A stretch of DNA of 64,000 nt from Hoylesella nanceiensis DSM 19126 = JCM 15639 (GCF_000379965.1 NZ_KB904327.1:248001-312000), one strand, 5' to 3'; shown: positions 36,530-46,740, counted from the first letter of the stretch. Translations and numbers: made by a program. The notes: generated from the letters alone by a model not told the origin.

Positions 36530-37081
36530 TTATTCTCCTATAGTGAACTTCTCAGGATATTTAGCTTTGAAGTCTTTAAAATATTGTTTTATTTCATGTA
36601 TGTCTTTATCAACATCTCCTGTAGGAATAAATGTTTTAGTGCATTGAATCAGTTTCTTTTCATAATCTACACCATATAAAAGTAGGGGGATATTAGCTTT
36701 TAAGGCAATGAAATAAGCCCCTTTTTTCCATTCTGGGTTAAGTGAACGGGTTCCTTCTGGAGTGATACAGATAGTAAAGGTCTTTGATAATCGGGCCATT
36801 TCAGCAAGATGATCTGTCATAGAAACATGCTTAGAACGCCATACTGGAATTCCTCCTATACTGCGAAAGAACATGCCTAATGGTCCAACAAACCATTCTT
36901 TCTTCATCAAGAAATTAATTTTATATCCTTCAGCTCTCATATATAGCTGTCCTAAAATAAAGTCCCAGTTACTTGTATGAGGTGCTAAACATATAATATA
37001 TTTATTAGGATGCTCTTCTGTAACATCTTTTTTCCATCCTAATACTCGATAAAGTATAAAATGGCATATTGATTTTAACAT
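36530..37081 (-). CDS. PlsC-like 1-acyl-glycerol-phosphate acyltransferase family
   Basis: A 183-residue acyltransferase with the HX4D motif (APHTSNWDFILG, about 33-44) and the acceptor-binding motif ITPEGTRSLNPEWKKGAYFIA (about 107-127). Substrate-binding FFRSIGGIPVWRS lies between them. It would transfer an acyl chain onto a glycerolipid or related phosphate at the inner membrane. It ends 5 bases before the golvesin/amidase gene and begins 15 bases after the 90-residue gene, so it is in the same operon. Confidence 0.85.
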   Translation of the reverse strand: MLKSICHFILYRVLGWKKDVTEEHPNKYIICLAPHTSNWDFILGQLYMRAEGYKINFLMKKEWFVGPLGMFFRSIGGIPVWRSKHVSMTDHLAEMARLSKTFTICITPEGTRSLNPEWKKGAYFIALKANIPLLLYGVDYEKKLIQCTKTFIPTGDVDKDIHEIKQYFKDFKAKYPEKFTIGE

Positions 37082-37096
37082 GAAATAAATTTAAGA

Positions 37097-37369
37097 TTAA
37101 TGTAAATTGGATATTTGATCTACGATTTCATTCACTCTCTTTTCGAAGTCATTTATCAAGATAGTAAAATACTTTTTAGGAGCAATTCCCGGCTCAGGGT
37201 GTGAGATTCTGCACACAAAATCATTGCGCAATGTTATGATGCATGATAATAATGTATTTACACTCTCTTCGTTTTTAACATTATTATATAATGATGCTGC
37301 GATACATTCAGCAAATAAATCTCTGCAAACATAGTTTACTGTTTGCTTAATGTCTTTTCTACTACTCAT
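37097..37369 (-). CDS. Small conserved-looking hypothetical protein (90 aa)
   Basis: Unrecognised 90-residue soluble helical protein (DIKQTVNYVCRDLFAECIAAS, then a conserved-looking RISHPEPGIAPKKYFTIL loop and a C-terminal helix). First gene of the envelope operon. A minus-strand -7 box TATCTTTG at 37514-37521 would give a leader of about 139 bases. No motif points to a function. Confidence 0.6.
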   Translation of the reverse strand: MSSRKDIKQTVNYVCRDLFAECIAASLYNNVKNEESVNTLLSCIITLRNDFVCRISHPEPGIAPKKYFTILINDFEKRVNEIVDQISNLH

Positions 37370-37667
37370 AATTATATAGTATTTGGTTGTTTTTTCTGTT
37401 GAGATATGGTCAAAATACCATATTTAAAGTTAGTTATCCCGCTTTAGATTTTAGATAAATCTTATACTTTAGGGAACGCTAAGTAAAGCAACAAAATCGT
37501 TATTTACTTTTTACAAAGATAGAAAAAAAATAAAATCAAGTGTTGTTTTCTTGCAAAAAGTTTCTTAAAAAGATGTTTTCTTATTGTTTTATCTATCATT
37601 ATCCATTAAAAACTTGTATTTTTGCAAAAAGAAAAATATTTATAAACACAATTATAAAATAGTAAAG

Positions 37668-39311
37668 ATGAAAACAAGTGCATTGCAACAAGCAAGAGCA
37701 GCTTATCAACCTAAGCTTCCAAAGGCGCTTCAAGGCGCAGTGAAAGTACAAGAAGGTGCTCCCACACAAAGTGTAGATAACCAAGAAGAGATCAAAGCGT
37801 TGTTCCCCAACACTTATGGTATGCCTCTTGTTGAGTTTGTTCCTGGCGAAACGGAGAACACTAAAGAAATGAATGTGGGTATCATTTTAAGTGGTGGACA
37901 AGCACCTGGTGGACACAATGTTATTAGTGGTTTGTTCGATCAAGTTAAGAAATTAAATCCAAATAACAAACTATATGGTTTCTTAATGGGACCTGGTGGC
38001 CTTGTAGATCACGACTATGTTGAAATCACAGAAGAGCTTTTGAAAGATTATCGCAATACTGGTGGTTTCGACTTGATTGGTAGTGGTAGAACAAAACTTG
38101 AAAAAGAAGAACAATTCGAAAAAGGACTTGAAATCATTCGTCAATTGAATATCAATGCTATTGTAATCATTGGTGGTGACGATTCTAATACAAATGCTTG
38201 TGTTCTTGCTGAATACTATGCTGCAAAGAACTATGGCGTACAAGTTATTGGATGTCCAAAAACAATTGATGGTGACTTGAAGAATAGTCAAATTGAAACT
38301 TCTTTCGGTTTCGATACTGCAACAAAGACTTATTCAGAAGTTATCGGTAATATTGAACGTGACTGTAATTCAGCTCGCAAATACTGGCACTTCATTAAGT
38401 TAATGGGTAGAAGTGCATCTCATATTGCACTTGAATGTGCTCTACAGACACAACCTAACATTTGCTTAATCTCTGAGGAAATCGAGGCTAAAGACCAAAC
38501 TCTTAACGATATTATTGAGAACATTGCAGAAGTAGTTGCTTATCGTGCAAGTCAAGGAAACAACTTCGGTGTAGTTCTAATTCCTGAAGGATTGGTAGAA
38601 TTTATTCCTGCAATCGGTCGCTTAATCCAAGAGTTGAACGACTTGTTAGCTGCTCATGGCGCTGATTATGCAGACCTAGACAAAGATGCTCAACGTGCTT
38701 ATATCCTTGCACACCTTACAGAAGAGAACAGAGCAACATTCGAGACTCTTCCTGAAGGCGTAGCTCGTCAATTGTCATTAGATAGAGACCCACACGGAAA
38801 CGTTCAAGTTTCTTTGATCGAAACAGAAAAACTTATTTCTGATATGGTTGGTGCTAAGCTTGCACAATGGAAGAAAGAAGGTAAATACAATGGTAAGTTC
38901 TCTGCTCTTCATCACTTCTTTGGTTATGAAGGACGTTGTGCTGCTCCTTCAAACTTTGATGCAGACTATTGCTATGCCCTTGGAACTAGTGCAGCATTGC
39001 TTATTGCAAGCAGTAAAACTGGTTACATGGCAATCGTTAAGAATACAACAGCTAGAACAGATGAGTGGAAAGCTGGTGGTGTGCCCATCACAATGATGAT
39101 GAACATGGAAAGAAGAAATGGCGAAATGAAGCCTGTTATTCGTAAGGCATTAGTTGAGTTAGAAGGTAAGCCTTTCAAAGCATTTGTTGCGCAACGTGAC
39201 CAATGGGCGAAAGAAACTTGCTATGTTTATCCTGGTCCAATTCAATATTGGGGTCCTGCAGAGGTTTGCGATCAACCTACAAAGACTCTAGAATTAGAAC
39301 AAGAAAAATAA
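37668..39311 (+). CDS. pfp: Pyrophosphate-dependent 6-phosphofructokinase
   Basis: Phosphorylates fructose 6-phosphate with pyrophosphate in a reversible glycolytic step. The start at 37668 is preferred over the upstream open frame because the -7 box TATTTTTG (37617-37624) predicts transcription from about 37630. The 547-residue length fits the long PFP class. Motifs: GIILSGGQAPGGHNVI (about 71-86), IIGGDDSNTNA, whose GGDD in place of ATP-PFK GGDG marks pyrophosphate specificity, and CPKTIDGDLKN. An MGRSASHIALECALQ stretch follows. Monocistronic with a strong terminator. Confidence 0.95.
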   Translation: MKTSALQQARAAYQPKLPKALQGAVKVQEGAPTQSVDNQEEIKALFPNTYGMPLVEFVPGETENTKEMNVGIILSGGQAPGGHNVISGLFDQVKKLNPNNKLYGFLMGPGGLVDHDYVEITEELLKDYRNTGGFDLIGSGRTKLEKEEQFEKGLEIIRQLNINAIVIIGGDDSNTNACVLAEYYAAKNYGVQVIGCPKTIDGDLKNSQIETSFGFDTATKTYSEVIGNIERDCNSARKYWHFIKLMGRSASHIALECALQTQPNICLISEEIEAKDQTLNDIIENIAEVVAYRASQGNNFGVVLIPEGLVEFIPAIGRLIQELNDLLAAHGADYADLDKDAQRAYILAHLTEENRATFETLPEGVARQLSLDRDPHGNVQVSLIETEKLISDMVGAKLAQWKKEGKYNGKFSALHHFFGYEGRCAAPSNFDADYCYALGTSAALLIASSKTGYMAIVKNTTARTDEWKAGGVPITMMMNMERRNGEMKPVIRKALVELEGKPFKAFVAQRDQWAKETCYVYPGPIQYWGPAEVCDQPTKTLELEQEK

Positions 39312-39339
39312 TAATATAGATTTTATTTATTTTAGAGTT

Positions 39340-39390
39340 AAATGTTGCTCTGATTGCTCTTTTTTGATCAGGGCAACATTTCTCTTTTTA
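39340..39390 (+). terminator. Intrinsic terminator of pfp
   Basis: A 15-bp stem with one wobble pair, AAATGTTGCTCTGAT (39340-39354) with ATCAGGGCAACATTT (39367-39381), followed by CTCTTTTTATTTT. Confidence 0.9.
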
Positions 39391-39403
39391 TTTTATACAC
39401 ATC

Positions 39404-40237
39404 ATGTCTTCTCGTAGGCATCAATCACGGAGATCAAGAAAAAATAATAAGGTATTCTTTTGGAAGAGATTACCACGCTGGGTACGAATTCTACTACTTT
39501 TCTTAGGTGGAATTGTGTACGCATGGGCATTCTATTACTTTTTCGTTAGTCCCACAGGTTTTCGTTGGAGAGCATTGTATGGAGATGCAGAATACCCCGA
39601 TGGATATGAGATTCATGGTATAGATATATCGCATTATCAAGGCGATATTGATTGGAATAAGCTTAAAACGGCTAAGATAGAAAATAGTCCTGTGAAGTTT
39701 ATTCTCATTAAATCAACTGAAGGTTCTAATCAACTCGACGAAAATTTCAATGATAACTTTTATCAAGCACGTGAACATGGATTTATAAGAGGGGCTTATC
39801 ACTTTTGGAGTAATAAGTCAACTCCACGTCAACAGGCCTATTATTTCTTAAAACAAGTGCATTTGGAAGATGGCGATTTGCCTCCCGTTCTTGATGTAGA
39901 ACACAAACCAAAAGATAAAAGTAATGAAGAGTTTCAACGTGATGTCTTAACTTGGCTACATATTGTAGAAGACAAGTATCATGTAAAGCCCATTCTTTAT
40001 ACCTACTATAAATTTAAAGAAGCTTATTTAAATACACCCGTTTTCGATGATTATCCATATTGGATTGCTCACTATTATGTAGAAAAGGTGGCTTATAAAG
40101 GCCCTTGGAAGTTTTGGCAACATACTGATGTGGGTAAACTTCCTGGTATAAAAGGGTATGTAGACTTTAATATTTATAATGGTTCGTATTATGATTTAAG
40201 AAAGCTAACCATCGGAAATCAAGATAACGATTGGTGA
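39404..40237 (+). CDS. GH25 lysozyme-like muramidase, membrane-anchored
   Basis: A 277-residue protein with a basic N-terminus, one membrane helix (about 28-48, VRILLLFLGGIVYAWAFYYFF) and a GH25 domain (about 70-265). The catalytic segment starts with IHGIDISHYQGDIDWNKL and continues with FILIKSTEGSN, GAYHFWSN and PPVLDVEHKP, which supplies the DxE acid pair. Members cleave the MurNAc-GlcNAc bond of peptidoglycan. It starts 14 bases after the pfp terminator. Downstream is a 550-base gap with array E and no gene I can support. Confidence 0.88.
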   Translation: MSSRRHQSRRSRKNNKVFFWKRLPRWVRILLLFLGGIVYAWAFYYFFVSPTGFRWRALYGDAEYPDGYEIHGIDISHYQGDIDWNKLKTAKIENSPVKFILIKSTEGSNQLDENFNDNFYQAREHGFIRGAYHFWSNKSTPRQQAYYFLKQVHLEDGDLPPVLDVEHKPKDKSNEEFQRDVLTWLHIVEDKYHVKPILYTYYKFKEAYLNTPVFDDYPYWIAHYYVEKVAYKGPWKFWQHTDVGKLPGIKGYVDFNIYNGSYYDLRKLTIGNQDNDW

Positions 40238-40616
40238 TTTCTGAGTCATTTTGTAATTCCTTTTAAAATAGGTGTGACTTTCTGTTTACCCGTGTGGTGT
40301 ATAGTATGTACTTCAATAAGTACCAAGTAAATTCTAATTTAGTTTATTTGACCTTATCTTTACAACATTCTTTGTGGTTTGTTGTTCATTAATTGTATTC
40401 TTTATCCTTCTTTTTCTTGGGAAGAGATTTGCTTTCGTACTTTAATAAGACCTTTTATTAAAGCTATTTTATATCTAATATATAATGAGTTACTACATGT
40501 TTTACGTTTTTTGTTGCTCCTTGATTACTCAAAGTATGATGTTTTCATCTCAAGATATATTGTTCATCATAAATTCATCTGTGAGTTTATATCTCAATTC
40601 TATTTTTCTTCCTTCC

Positions 40617-40704
40617 AATATCATTGCTTTTATGTCTCAAAAGCATTGTTATTACACTGCAATAGTATAGCTTTTGTAATGCAATATCATTAACATTGTG
40701 CAAT
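40617..40704 (+). repeat. 22-bp tandem array E (4 units)
   Basis: Units start at 40617, 40639, 40661 and 40683, for example AAAAGCATTG-TTA-TTA-CACTGC and AATATCATTG-CTT-TTA-TGTCTC. The array sits in the 550-base gap between the GH25 gene and the Omp85 gene; the rest of that gap is AT-rich sequence without recognised features apart from the Omp85 promoter. Confidence 0.8.
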
Positions 40705-40775
40705 GAGTCTGTGTAATTCACTACTTTTTATATGCTTTTAAAAGAATTTATTATCAGCAATTGGGGTATTATTTG

Positions 40776-40783
40776 TATTTTTG
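40776..40783 (+). promoter_or_regulatory. -7 box TATTTTTG of the Omp85-family gene
   Basis: The last G is 5 bases before the ATG at 40788, which predicts a leaderless transcript. Confidence 0.55.
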
Positions 40784-40787
40784 CGGT

Positions 40788-43016
40788 ATGAATATACAAT
40801 TTACTTTGAGTAGAAACGTAACAATAAAAGTAGGCTCTTGCTTTGTTTTAGCATTATTATCTGCTTGTTCTGCAGAGAAATTTATCCCCGAAAACAATTA
40901 TATGTTGACTCGTGTTGAGGTGAAATCTCAGGATAAGAAGCTCAATGTAACATCGCTTGAACCTTATTTAAAGCAAAAAGCCAACTCAAAATGGTTTTCT
41001 TTATTCAAAGTTCCCATGGGTACTTATACCATGGCAGGGACAGATTCTACCAAATGGATCAATCGTTTCTTAAAAGGAATAGGAGAGAAACCCATTATTT
41101 ATGATTCTCTTTTAACAAAAGAAACGAAAGAAAATTTGCGCAAAGCCCTTTGGGATATGGGTTATTTAAATGCGCAAGTTGATACCATCTCTGAGATTAA
41201 GAAGAAAAAGATAAAACTAACTTATCTGCTGAAACCTGGAGAGCAATTCAAAATTCGCCATGTCTTTTACGACATAAAAGATGATAGTATTGCTTCTCTT
41301 TTGCAGATAGATGACGAGAAAAATAGAGGTCTGCGCACTGGAATGCCTTTTAGTGTAGAGGTGTTGAATAATGAAAGAAAACGAATTACCTCTGTATTGT
41401 CGAATTTAGGATACTATAAATTCCATAGAGATTTTATGTTATATCGGGTTGATTCGGTGGCAGGAGAGAAAAAGGTGGATGTAGAGCTTGATTTATTAAA
41501 ATATAAAGAGAACTCACAATCACCAGATACTCTTCATCCAAGATATCAAATACGAGATGTAATCTATTCGAATATTGGAAGCGATACCTTGCGTCTGTCA
41601 AAGAAAACATTAAAGTATAACACTTTGATAGATAAAGGAGATTATTATAGTAGCAGTGATATCCTTAAAACGTATAATAAGTTATCGAAGATACAAATAA
41701 TAAATTATTCGAACATAAGATTTACAGAGATTCCTGATACCAATCTCCTTGATTGTCATATTCAGTTGAAAGGTAATAAAACTCATCTGTTATCACTTCA
41801 ACCAGAGGGTACTAATACATCTGGAGACCTAGGTGCTGCACTTACATTTATATATGAAAATAGAAATATTTTTCATGGTGGTGAGGTGTTTAGTGTGAAG
41901 CTTCGTGGAGCATATGAAGCAATAACACGACTTGAAGGTTATAAGGATAAGAATTATCAAGAATATAATGTTGAAACAAAACTTGTGTTTCCACGTTTCT
42001 TAGCGCCTTTCTTGTCGCATTCATTTAAAAAACATAATAATGCTTTATCGGAGCTTTCTGTTCGATATGATCTTCAAAATCGTCCTGAATTCCATAGACG
42101 AGTGTTCTCTACTGCATGGAGATATCGATGGAGTGAGCCCAAACATAATCTAGCATATCGGTTTGATTTACTTGATGTAGACTATGTTTATATGCCTTGG
42201 ATTTCAGAGACTTTCAAGCGAGATTATCTCGATAATGCTTATAGCAGAAATGCTATTTTGCGCTATAACTATCAAGATCTCTTTATAGTAAAAATGGGAT
42301 TTGGATTAACTTACAATGATGGAACAAATGCTTTGAGAGTCAACTTTGAATCGTCGGGTAATCTTTTGAATGCTTTTTCACGTGCAAGTAAGGCTACAAA
42401 GACAAGTGAAGGCAGGTATACTTTATTTAATATTGCCTATGCACAATATGTAAAAGGAGATATTGATTATTCTAAATTAGTGAAGTTAGACGAACGCAAT
42501 GCGCTTGCTTTTCATGTTGGTTTAGGTGTAGCTTATCCTTACGGAAATAGTAAAATCTTGCCTTTTGAGAAACGATACTTTTCTGGTGGTGCTAATTCTG
42601 TTCGTGGTTGGAATGTAAGATCGTTAGGTCCTGGAACATTTGCAGGTGTAGATCGCAGAATAGACTTTATTAATCAGACGGGTGACTTGCGATTAGATTT
42701 GAATGCAGAGTATCGTACTTTCTTATTTTGGAAGCTTAATGGAGCTCTCTTTGTGGATGCAGGAAATATCTGGACGTTGCGTAATTATTCCGATCAACCA
42801 GGTGGAATGTTTAAGTTAAACGAATTCTATAAACAGATAGCTGTGGCTTATGGATTAGGATTAAGATTTAATTTCGATTATTTTATCTTACGATTTGATT
42901 TGGGAATAAAGGCCGTAAATCCTGTATATACAAATGGTAAAGAACATTATCCTATATGGCATCCAAACTTTAAGCGTGATGCAACGCTACATTTTGCTGT
43001 GGGATTACCATTCTAA
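40788..43016 (+). CDS. BamA/TamA-family (Omp85) outer-membrane protein
   Basis: A 742-residue Omp85 protein. The start at 40788 gives a lipoprotein-like signal (ALLSACSAEKF, cysteine near 27). POTRA-like repeats occupy about 30-380 (YLKQKANSKWFSLFKVP, LRKALWDMGYLNAQV, LLKPGEQFKIRHVFY, TSVLSNLGYYKFHRDFM). The C-terminal 16-strand barrel has the family motif KRYFSGGANSVRGWNVRSLGPG (in part, near 600) and a terminal aromatic residue (FAVGLPF). It would help insert or move proteins or lipids at the outer membrane. The acylated N-terminus is a Bacteroidetes trait. It appears monocistronic. Confidence 0.87.
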   Translation: MNIQFTLSRNVTIKVGSCFVLALLSACSAEKFIPENNYMLTRVEVKSQDKKLNVTSLEPYLKQKANSKWFSLFKVPMGTYTMAGTDSTKWINRFLKGIGEKPIIYDSLLTKETKENLRKALWDMGYLNAQVDTISEIKKKKIKLTYLLKPGEQFKIRHVFYDIKDDSIASLLQIDDEKNRGLRTGMPFSVEVLNNERKRITSVLSNLGYYKFHRDFMLYRVDSVAGEKKVDVELDLLKYKENSQSPDTLHPRYQIRDVIYSNIGSDTLRLSKKTLKYNTLIDKGDYYSSSDILKTYNKLSKIQIINYSNIRFTEIPDTNLLDCHIQLKGNKTHLLSLQPEGTNTSGDLGAALTFIYENRNIFHGGEVFSVKLRGAYEAITRLEGYKDKNYQEYNVETKLVFPRFLAPFLSHSFKKHNNALSELSVRYDLQNRPEFHRRVFSTAWRYRWSEPKHNLAYRFDLLDVDYVYMPWISETFKRDYLDNAYSRNAILRYNYQDLFIVKMGFGLTYNDGTNALRVNFESSGNLLNAFSRASKATKTSEGRYTLFNIAYAQYVKGDIDYSKLVKLDERNALAFHVGLGVAYPYGNSKILPFEKRYFSGGANSVRGWNVRSLGPGTFAGVDRRIDFINQTGDLRLDLNAEYRTFLFWKLNGALFVDAGNIWTLRNYSDQPGGMFKLNEFYKQIAVAYGLGLRFNFDYFILRFDLGIKAVNPVYTNGKEHYPIWHPNFKRDATLHFAVGLPF

Positions 43017-43018
43017 AA

Positions 43019-43053
43019 AAATAAAGGGGATTATCAATTAATCCCCTTTATTT
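43019..43053. terminator. Bidirectional terminator between the Omp85 gene and mscL
   Basis: A perfect 15-bp stem, AAATAAAGGGGATTA (43019-43033) with TAATCCCCTTTATTT (43039-43053), between convergent genes. Confidence 0.85.
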
Positions 43054-43064
43054 GTGTTTTATCA

Positions 43065-43448
43065 TTATTTATTCTTAAGTAAATCTCTGATTTCAGTAAG
43101 AAGTTTTTCTTCTGTTGAAGGTTCAGGAGCAGCTGCTGGAGCTTCTTCTTCTTTCTTCTTAAAGCTGTTAATACCTTTAATTAGTAAGAAGATACAGAAT
43201 GCTACAATGATGAAGTCGATGATATTCTGAATGAATAGACCATAACCAATGTTTGCATCTCCTACAGTTACAGCTAGTTTAGAGAAGTCTATTCCACCTG
43301 TAACGGTACCAATAAGAGGCATAAGGATATTATCAACAAGTGAAGAAACAATCTTACCGAATGCTGCGCCGATTATAACACCGACTGCCATATCTAACAC
43401 ATTACCTCGCATTGCGAAGTCTTTGAACTCATTTAAAATTTTACTCAT
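43065..43448 (-). CDS. mscL: Large-conductance mechanosensitive channel
   Basis: Pentameric emergency release valve in the inner membrane. The start at 43448 gives a 127-residue protein of normal length; the frame is open upstream, but that part overlaps the promoter region. Motifs: [27 protein letters not shown] with TM1 (about 8-34), [15 protein letters not shown] loop, TM2 (about 70-95, [20 protein letters not shown]) and the C-terminal helical bundle [15 protein letters not shown]. Its promoter is divergent from that of gapA. Confidence 0.94.
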   Translation of the reverse strand: MSKILNEFKDFAMRGNVLDMAVGVIIGAAFGKIVSSLVDNILMPLIGTVTGGIDFSKLAVTVGDANIGYGLFIQNIIDFIIVAFCIFLLIKGINSFKKKEEEAPAAAPEPSTEEKLLTEIRDLLKNK

Positions 43449-43486
43449 ACTTAAGTTTTTGTTTAAATTAATCTTGAAAACTTCTG

Positions 43487-43514
43487 CAAATATAGAAACT
43501 TTTTTGTAACTTTG
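43487..43514. promoter_or_regulatory. Back-to-back mscL and gapA promoters
   Basis: The minus-strand -7 box TATATTTG (43487-43494) serves mscL, with a leader near 33 bases. The plus-strand -7 box TAACTTTG (43507-43514) serves gapA, with a leader near 110 bases. The boxes are 12 bases apart, so each promoter's upstream half overlaps the other and polymerases would compete. Confidence 0.55.
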
Positions 43515-43629
43515 CTGCGTAAAGAGGGGAGAAAATCTCCAATTACATATGAAAAAGGTCCAAAATGGATTTTTATTGAAATAAAACGACAAAATAAATA
43601 AATTTAAACCTTTAAATAAGTAAGTATAA

Positions 43630-44649
<1,020 letters not shown>

Positions 44650-44671
44650 TATTAGTAGTTATCTAACATAT

Positions 44672-44708
44672 AAAAGCTATTCAGTATTTGCTGGATAGCT
44701 TTTTTTTT
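44672..44708 (+). terminator. Intrinsic terminator of gapA
   Basis: The hairpin AAAAGCTATTCAG / CTGGATAGCTTTT has the loop TATTTG and a run of T residues to 44708. The loop supplies the -33 box of the following miaA promoter. Confidence 0.85.
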
Positions 44709-44717
44709 ATATATTTG
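44687..44717 (+). promoter_or_regulatory. miaA promoter embedded in the gapA terminator
   Basis: The -33 TTTG (44687-44690) lies in the terminator loop, the 19-base spacer is formed by the terminator 3' arm and T run, and the -7 TATATTTG is at 44710-44717. The predicted start is near 44723. Confidence 0.65.
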
Positions 44718-44738
44718 CAAGAAGATATCTCGAATGGC

Positions 44739-45692
44739 ATGAAATATAAAATGATAACAATCTTAGGACCAACAGCGAGTGGAAAAACTAGCTTGGCGGC
44801 TGCACTTGCTTATCATCTCGATGCTGAAATAATAAGTGCAGACAGCAGACAGGTTTATCAGGGTATGGATATTGGGACAGGAAAGGATCTTGCAGATTAT
44901 ATAGTTGCAGGTAAACACATTCCTTATCATCTAATAGATATATTCAAGGCAGGTTCTAAGTATAATGTTTATCAATATCAACAAGATTTCTTAGAGGTAT
45001 ATAATAAAATAAAAGAAGCGAACAAGCTTCCTATATTATGTGGTGGTTCAGGTCTTTATCTTGAGGCAATCTTAAAGGGATATCATTTATCTACAGTTCC
45101 TCCAAACGAAGAATTAAGAAAACAACTTAACGATATGGCGCATGAATCTCTTATTCAAATGCTTGTAGAAATACAAGAGCAGTTGAATACGAAGATGCAT
45201 AATTCTACAGATTTAGATTCTAAGCAGAGAACAATAAGGGCTATCGAGATTGGTAAGCACATGCTAACAGAGGCTGATCCCAAAACAAACTTCCCTGAAA
45301 TTCCATCATTAATAATAGGTGTAGATATTGATAGGGAGGAAAGAAGGCGTAAAATCACAACTCGACTTCATCAACGTTTAGAAGAGGGTATGATAGAAGA
45401 AGTGAAGCAATTACTCAATCAAGGGATAGCACCTGAAGACCTTATATATTATGGTTTAGAGTATAAATTCGTTACAGAGCATATCATAGGAAAGTTACCC
45501 TATGACGAAATGATTCGACAATTGGAAATTGCAATCCACCAATTTGCTAAAAGACAGATGACTTGGTTTCGTGGAATGGAACGAAGAGGAATCAAAATTA
45601 ACTGGATAAATGCAAGTTTACCGTTGGAAGAAAAGATAGAAATGATACAAACACTTTATAAAGAAGGGAATAAAGATGAGTCTAAATACTGA
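44739..45692 (+). CDS. miaA: tRNA dimethylallyltransferase
   Basis: Adds the isopentenyl group to A37 of tRNAs that read UNN codons. The start at 44739 follows the predicted transcript start near 44723 (an alternative ATG is at 44751). The 317-residue protein has the P-loop ILGPTASGKTSLAAAL, ISADSRQVYQGMDIGTGK, PYHLIDIFKAGSKYNVYQY, CGGSGLYLEAIL and RQMTWFRGMERRGI. It overlaps the next gene by 17 bases, so translation is probably coupled. Confidence 0.94.
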   Translation: MKYKMITILGPTASGKTSLAAALAYHLDAEIISADSRQVYQGMDIGTGKDLADYIVAGKHIPYHLIDIFKAGSKYNVYQYQQDFLEVYNKIKEANKLPILCGGSGLYLEAILKGYHLSTVPPNEELRKQLNDMAHESLIQMLVEIQEQLNTKMHNSTDLDSKQRTIRAIEIGKHMLTEADPKTNFPEIPSLIIGVDIDREERRRKITTRLHQRLEEGMIEEVKQLLNQGIAPEDLIYYGLEYKFVTEHIIGKLPYDEMIRQLEIAIHQFAKRQMTWFRGMERRGIKINWINASLPLEEKIEMIQTLYKEGNKDESKY

Positions 45693-46626
45693 TAATTCTA
45701 CCAAGTGGGGGGTTCTGTTTTGTCCTTCACAAAACATTTGGAACAGCGATAAAAGATATAAAGAGATTAAGGAGCTTCTTGATTCTAATGATGTTATGTA
45801 TGATATTTTCACTGCAGAAACATCAGATAGGGTGCAATATGTTTCTAAAATGTGTATCAATAATAATTATAAAACGATTGTTATTGTGGGAGGTGATCAT
45901 GCCCTTAACGACTTTATAAATGTGTTATTCTCTTATGAAAACGATATTATCAAGACCATTTCTTTCAGTATTATTCCTGATGGAGTAATGAATGACTTTG
46001 CCTTTTTCTGGGATGCTAAGGAGAAAGATGAAGATAATATCATTAAGTCTATAAAGAAAAACAGAGTTAGAAAGATTGATGTTGGACTTCTACAATACAC
46101 CAATGGTAAAGGAGAAGCATGCCGTCGATATTTCTTAAACAGTATAAATATAGGCTCAATAGCTTATGTAATGGGAATAAAGAGTAAGATGAATAATATC
46201 TTTTCTTCTCGTTTCTTCTCATTTTTATTATCTTTCTTTTTTCTTCTTTTTAAGAGTTTCGAGTATAAAATGTCGCTTAAAACCGATCAAGAAGATATGC
46301 CAAACAAGTTTATGGCATTGTGCATAGGCAACTGTCGTGGCTATGGACAAACCCCAAATGCAGTTCCTTATAATGGAACTCTAGATGTATCACTCGTTAC
46401 AAAAGAAAAGGTTAGTCAGCTATTTAAAGGAATTTATCTGTTTATTAGAGGTAAGTTCTTGAATTATAAACATATATCAGTATATCGAACAACTAAAGTA
46501 GAGATAGAAGAAATTGCCAAAGCACCTATCACAATTGATGGCCGTTCAATGAAATTACCTATGAGCAAAGTAATGATAACTATAAAGAAAGAAATAGTAA
46601 ATTTCATTATTCCAAAGATTTTGTAA
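45676..46626 (+). CDS. Diacylglycerol/sphingosine kinase-like protein with modified nucleotide loop
   Basis: A 316-residue protein with the diacylglycerol kinase catalytic fold. The usual GGDGTxND loop reads GGDHALNDF (about 73), and the second motif PxGTxNDFA reads PDGVMNDFAFFW. The C-terminal half has VPYNGTLDVSLV and ITIDGRSMKLP, as in lipid kinases of this class. The altered loop may be a lineage feature of a Bacteroidetes subfamily, since I believe related proteins show similar changes. The substrate is unknown. It overlaps miaA by 17 bases. Confidence 0.72.
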   Translation: MSLNTDNSTKWGVLFCPSQNIWNSDKRYKEIKELLDSNDVMYDIFTAETSDRVQYVSKMCINNNYKTIVIVGGDHALNDFINVLFSYENDIIKTISFSIIPDGVMNDFAFFWDAKEKDEDNIIKSIKKNRVRKIDVGLLQYTNGKGEACRRYFLNSINIGSIAYVMGIKSKMNNIFSSRFFSFLLSFFFLLFKSFEYKMSLKTDQEDMPNKFMALCIGNCRGYGQTPNAVPYNGTLDVSLVTKEKVSQLFKGIYLFIRGKFLNYKHISVYRTTKVEIEEIAKAPITIDGRSMKLPMSKVMITIKKEIVNFIIPKIL

Positions 46627-46740
46627 TGTCGTTTATTCCTTCTTTTCATTAAGATAGAGTGGGTTGTGAAGAAAATAAGATACTTTTTGTGATATAATAT
46701 TAAAGAAAAACTATCTTTTCATCAACTCACATATTTTCTT

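Noticed and set aside
40379-40693. 104-codon open frame between the GH25 and Omp85 genes
   Set aside because: It runs across the repeat array, has Phe/Leu/Ile/His-rich content typical of AT-rich non-coding DNA, and has no promoter or family match.
43449-43592. N-terminal extension of MscL
   Set aside because: The extension lies over the divergent promoters and is not part of the family; the start at 43448 gives the normal length.
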